DNA of 22,357 bases from Anaerolineae bacterium (GTDB lineage Bacteria; Chloroflexota; Anaerolineae; Aggregatilineales; Phototrophicaceae), in the NCBI GenBank assembly GCA_028284565.1, contig JANQRM010000029.1:1-22357 (forward strand), read 5' to 3'. Below the pieces are notes generated by a model. The model did not search any database. It had not been told where the DNA came from and saw only the letters and a program-made list of their open reading frames with translations. Below, in pieces: positions 21,525 through 22,357 of this stretch (within the stretch, counting starts at the first letter, position 1; the number at the start of each line of letters is the position of its first letter). The position numbers and the translations under genes were made by a program.

Positions 21525-22357
21525 CTAGGCTCTGATTGTGACAAGACTCGCCCGTTCACGGAAGAAGATGGATGCCCAGAGCAGGGTTGCCATCATACCT
21601 GCGATGACTCCGGTGAGTTCGGCGAGGACGGCGATGCCCAAGTTGCCATAGAGGGAGCCAATCCCATAAACGACGAAGCTGATGCCACAGACCATTACGA
21701 CCACACAAAGGGGCTTGAGGGCATGGTCGAAACGTTGGCGGAGTTGGAAGACTTGTTCGCCCACCATGATGATTCCCACCGAGAGCAAGAAGAGTCCTGC
21801 CATTGATGCGAAACTGATGAGGAATTCATTGAATGAAATTGCATCCCAGAGACTGCGCGTATAGGATTCGACCACAGTCGGTTGTTTGTAGAGGAGCCAG
21901 CCCAAGAAGCGCGCTAGACATAGCACGATAATCCCCCAGCGAATGAGGAGGATGTTCTTCTCGATTTGCACATCTTGGAAGCGGTCTTGCATCATCACCC
22001 TAAAGCTGTGCAGGATGTAAATCAGAGGCAGGAAAATCGCAAGGTTAAAGCCGATGCCACCAATCAATTTCTGGTTGATTGGAATCGTCAGCAGATAGAC
22101 AAAGGGATACGCCAGACCCAGCAAGCCAATCATCAAATAGCGACGTTCTGCGGAATGCGTGCGCTGGAAGCCTTTCGCCGTTACGCTGTCGTCGCCTAAA
22201 TCACGCATGGCGAGTCGATGAGCGTCGTCAGATGCATAGCCCTCTGCCACATAATCCGCATGGGCATCCTCGTAGTGTGCGCTGATTTCGTCCCGAATCA
22301 GGTCGGTGATGTCGGCGTTCATGCCCTGCGTCACGGTGTCGAGCCAGCGCGCAAGGT
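21525..22357 (-). CDS. Permease-prefix-domain membrane protein (5' end outside window)
   Basis: The frame is open to the right edge of the window. The first visible residues, LARWLDTVTQGMNADITDLI, continue upstream of the GTG at 22334, so the true start lies beyond 22357. The visible N-terminal part (RDEISAHYEDAHADYVAEG, then a DDAHRLAMRDLGD helix) matches the permease prefix / HAAS-type helical domain often fused to ABC permeases or found next to PadR regulators. About six hydrophobic helices follow, ending near the basic tail FFRERASLVTIRA. No transporter motif or catalytic site is seen. The function is unknown; a membrane or regulatory role is inferred from the prefix domain only. It reads in the same direction as the iron-sulfur gene, 80 nt upstream of it. 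Confidence 0.75.
   Translation of the reverse strand, partial: LARWLDTVTQGMNADITDLIRDEISAHYEDAHADYVAEGYASDDAHRLAMRDLGDDSVTAKGFQRTHSAERRYLMIGLLGLAYPFVYLLTIPINQKLIGGIGFNLAIFLPLIYILHSFRVMMQDRFQDVQIEKNILLIRWGIIVLCLARFLGWLLYKQPTVVESYTRSLWDAISFNEFLISFASMAGLFLLSVGIIMVGEQVFQLRQRFDHALKPLCVVVMVCGISFVVYGIGSLYGNLGIAVLAELTGVIAGMMATLLWASIFFRERASLVTIRA

Noticed and set aside
21459..21806. Plus-strand acidic open frame with several Cys and His residues
   Set aside because: It lies antisense to the permease-prefix gene and the iron-sulfur gene promoter, and its composition is that of a complementary strand of a hydrophobic gene.

Overview
The window looks like a chromosomal segment of a free-living member of the Chloroflexota, probably Anaerolineae-like. 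This is inferred from gene style, not from a marker gene. The clues are lipoproteins with Thr/Pro-rich linkers behind the lipobox, a secreted protein with an RNQACYGN motif, a 1470-residue multi-GAF membrane histidine kinase, a permease-prefix membrane protein, and moderate base composition. No rRNA, tRNA, CRISPR array, integrase or complete insertion sequence was seen.

Layout. At 1-579 (minus) is the start of a secreted protein that runs off the left edge. A metallophosphoesterase (708-1487) precedes a four-gene module at 1572-5020: an HSD10-like short-chain dehydrogenase, a luciferase-like (LLM) flavin/F420 oxidoreductase, a PanB-fold protein and a xylose-isomerase-like TIM barrel. The last two overlap by ATGA. 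A dienelactone-hydrolase-fold protein (5108-5860) and a glutamate/leucine-type dehydrogenase (6120-7544) follow. A minus-strand esterase lipoprotein (7708-8715) is divergent from a fatty acid desaturase and DinB-like pair (8952-10606). Next come an O-antigen-ligase-type membrane protein (10634-11965) and the giant sensor kinase (12181-16593).

The region 16.7-18.8 kb is partly decayed. It holds a small membrane-protein gene with an in-frame TGA, a methyltransferase, and a nucleoside phosphorylase remnant with three separate lesions. An AT-rich stretch then carries a FemAB/GNAT-like gene (minus) with a good promoter and an adjoining palindrome. A nuclease lipoprotein converges with zero spacing on an iron-sulfur protein. 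The window ends inside a permease-prefix membrane protein.

The most notable points are these. Two enzyme-fold proteins (PanB-like and DLH-like) have lost canonical catalytic residues. An iron-sulfur protein lacks the His-Cys cluster site of its NuoG/HoxU relatives. Two 26-nt dispersed palindromes have conserved ends and base-paired but different cores. Seven starts carry an extended -10 element (TGnTAnnnT), one of which predicts a leaderless mRNA. I see no clear defence, secretion or biosynthetic system. The 1572-5020 module is the best candidate for an undescribed pathway.
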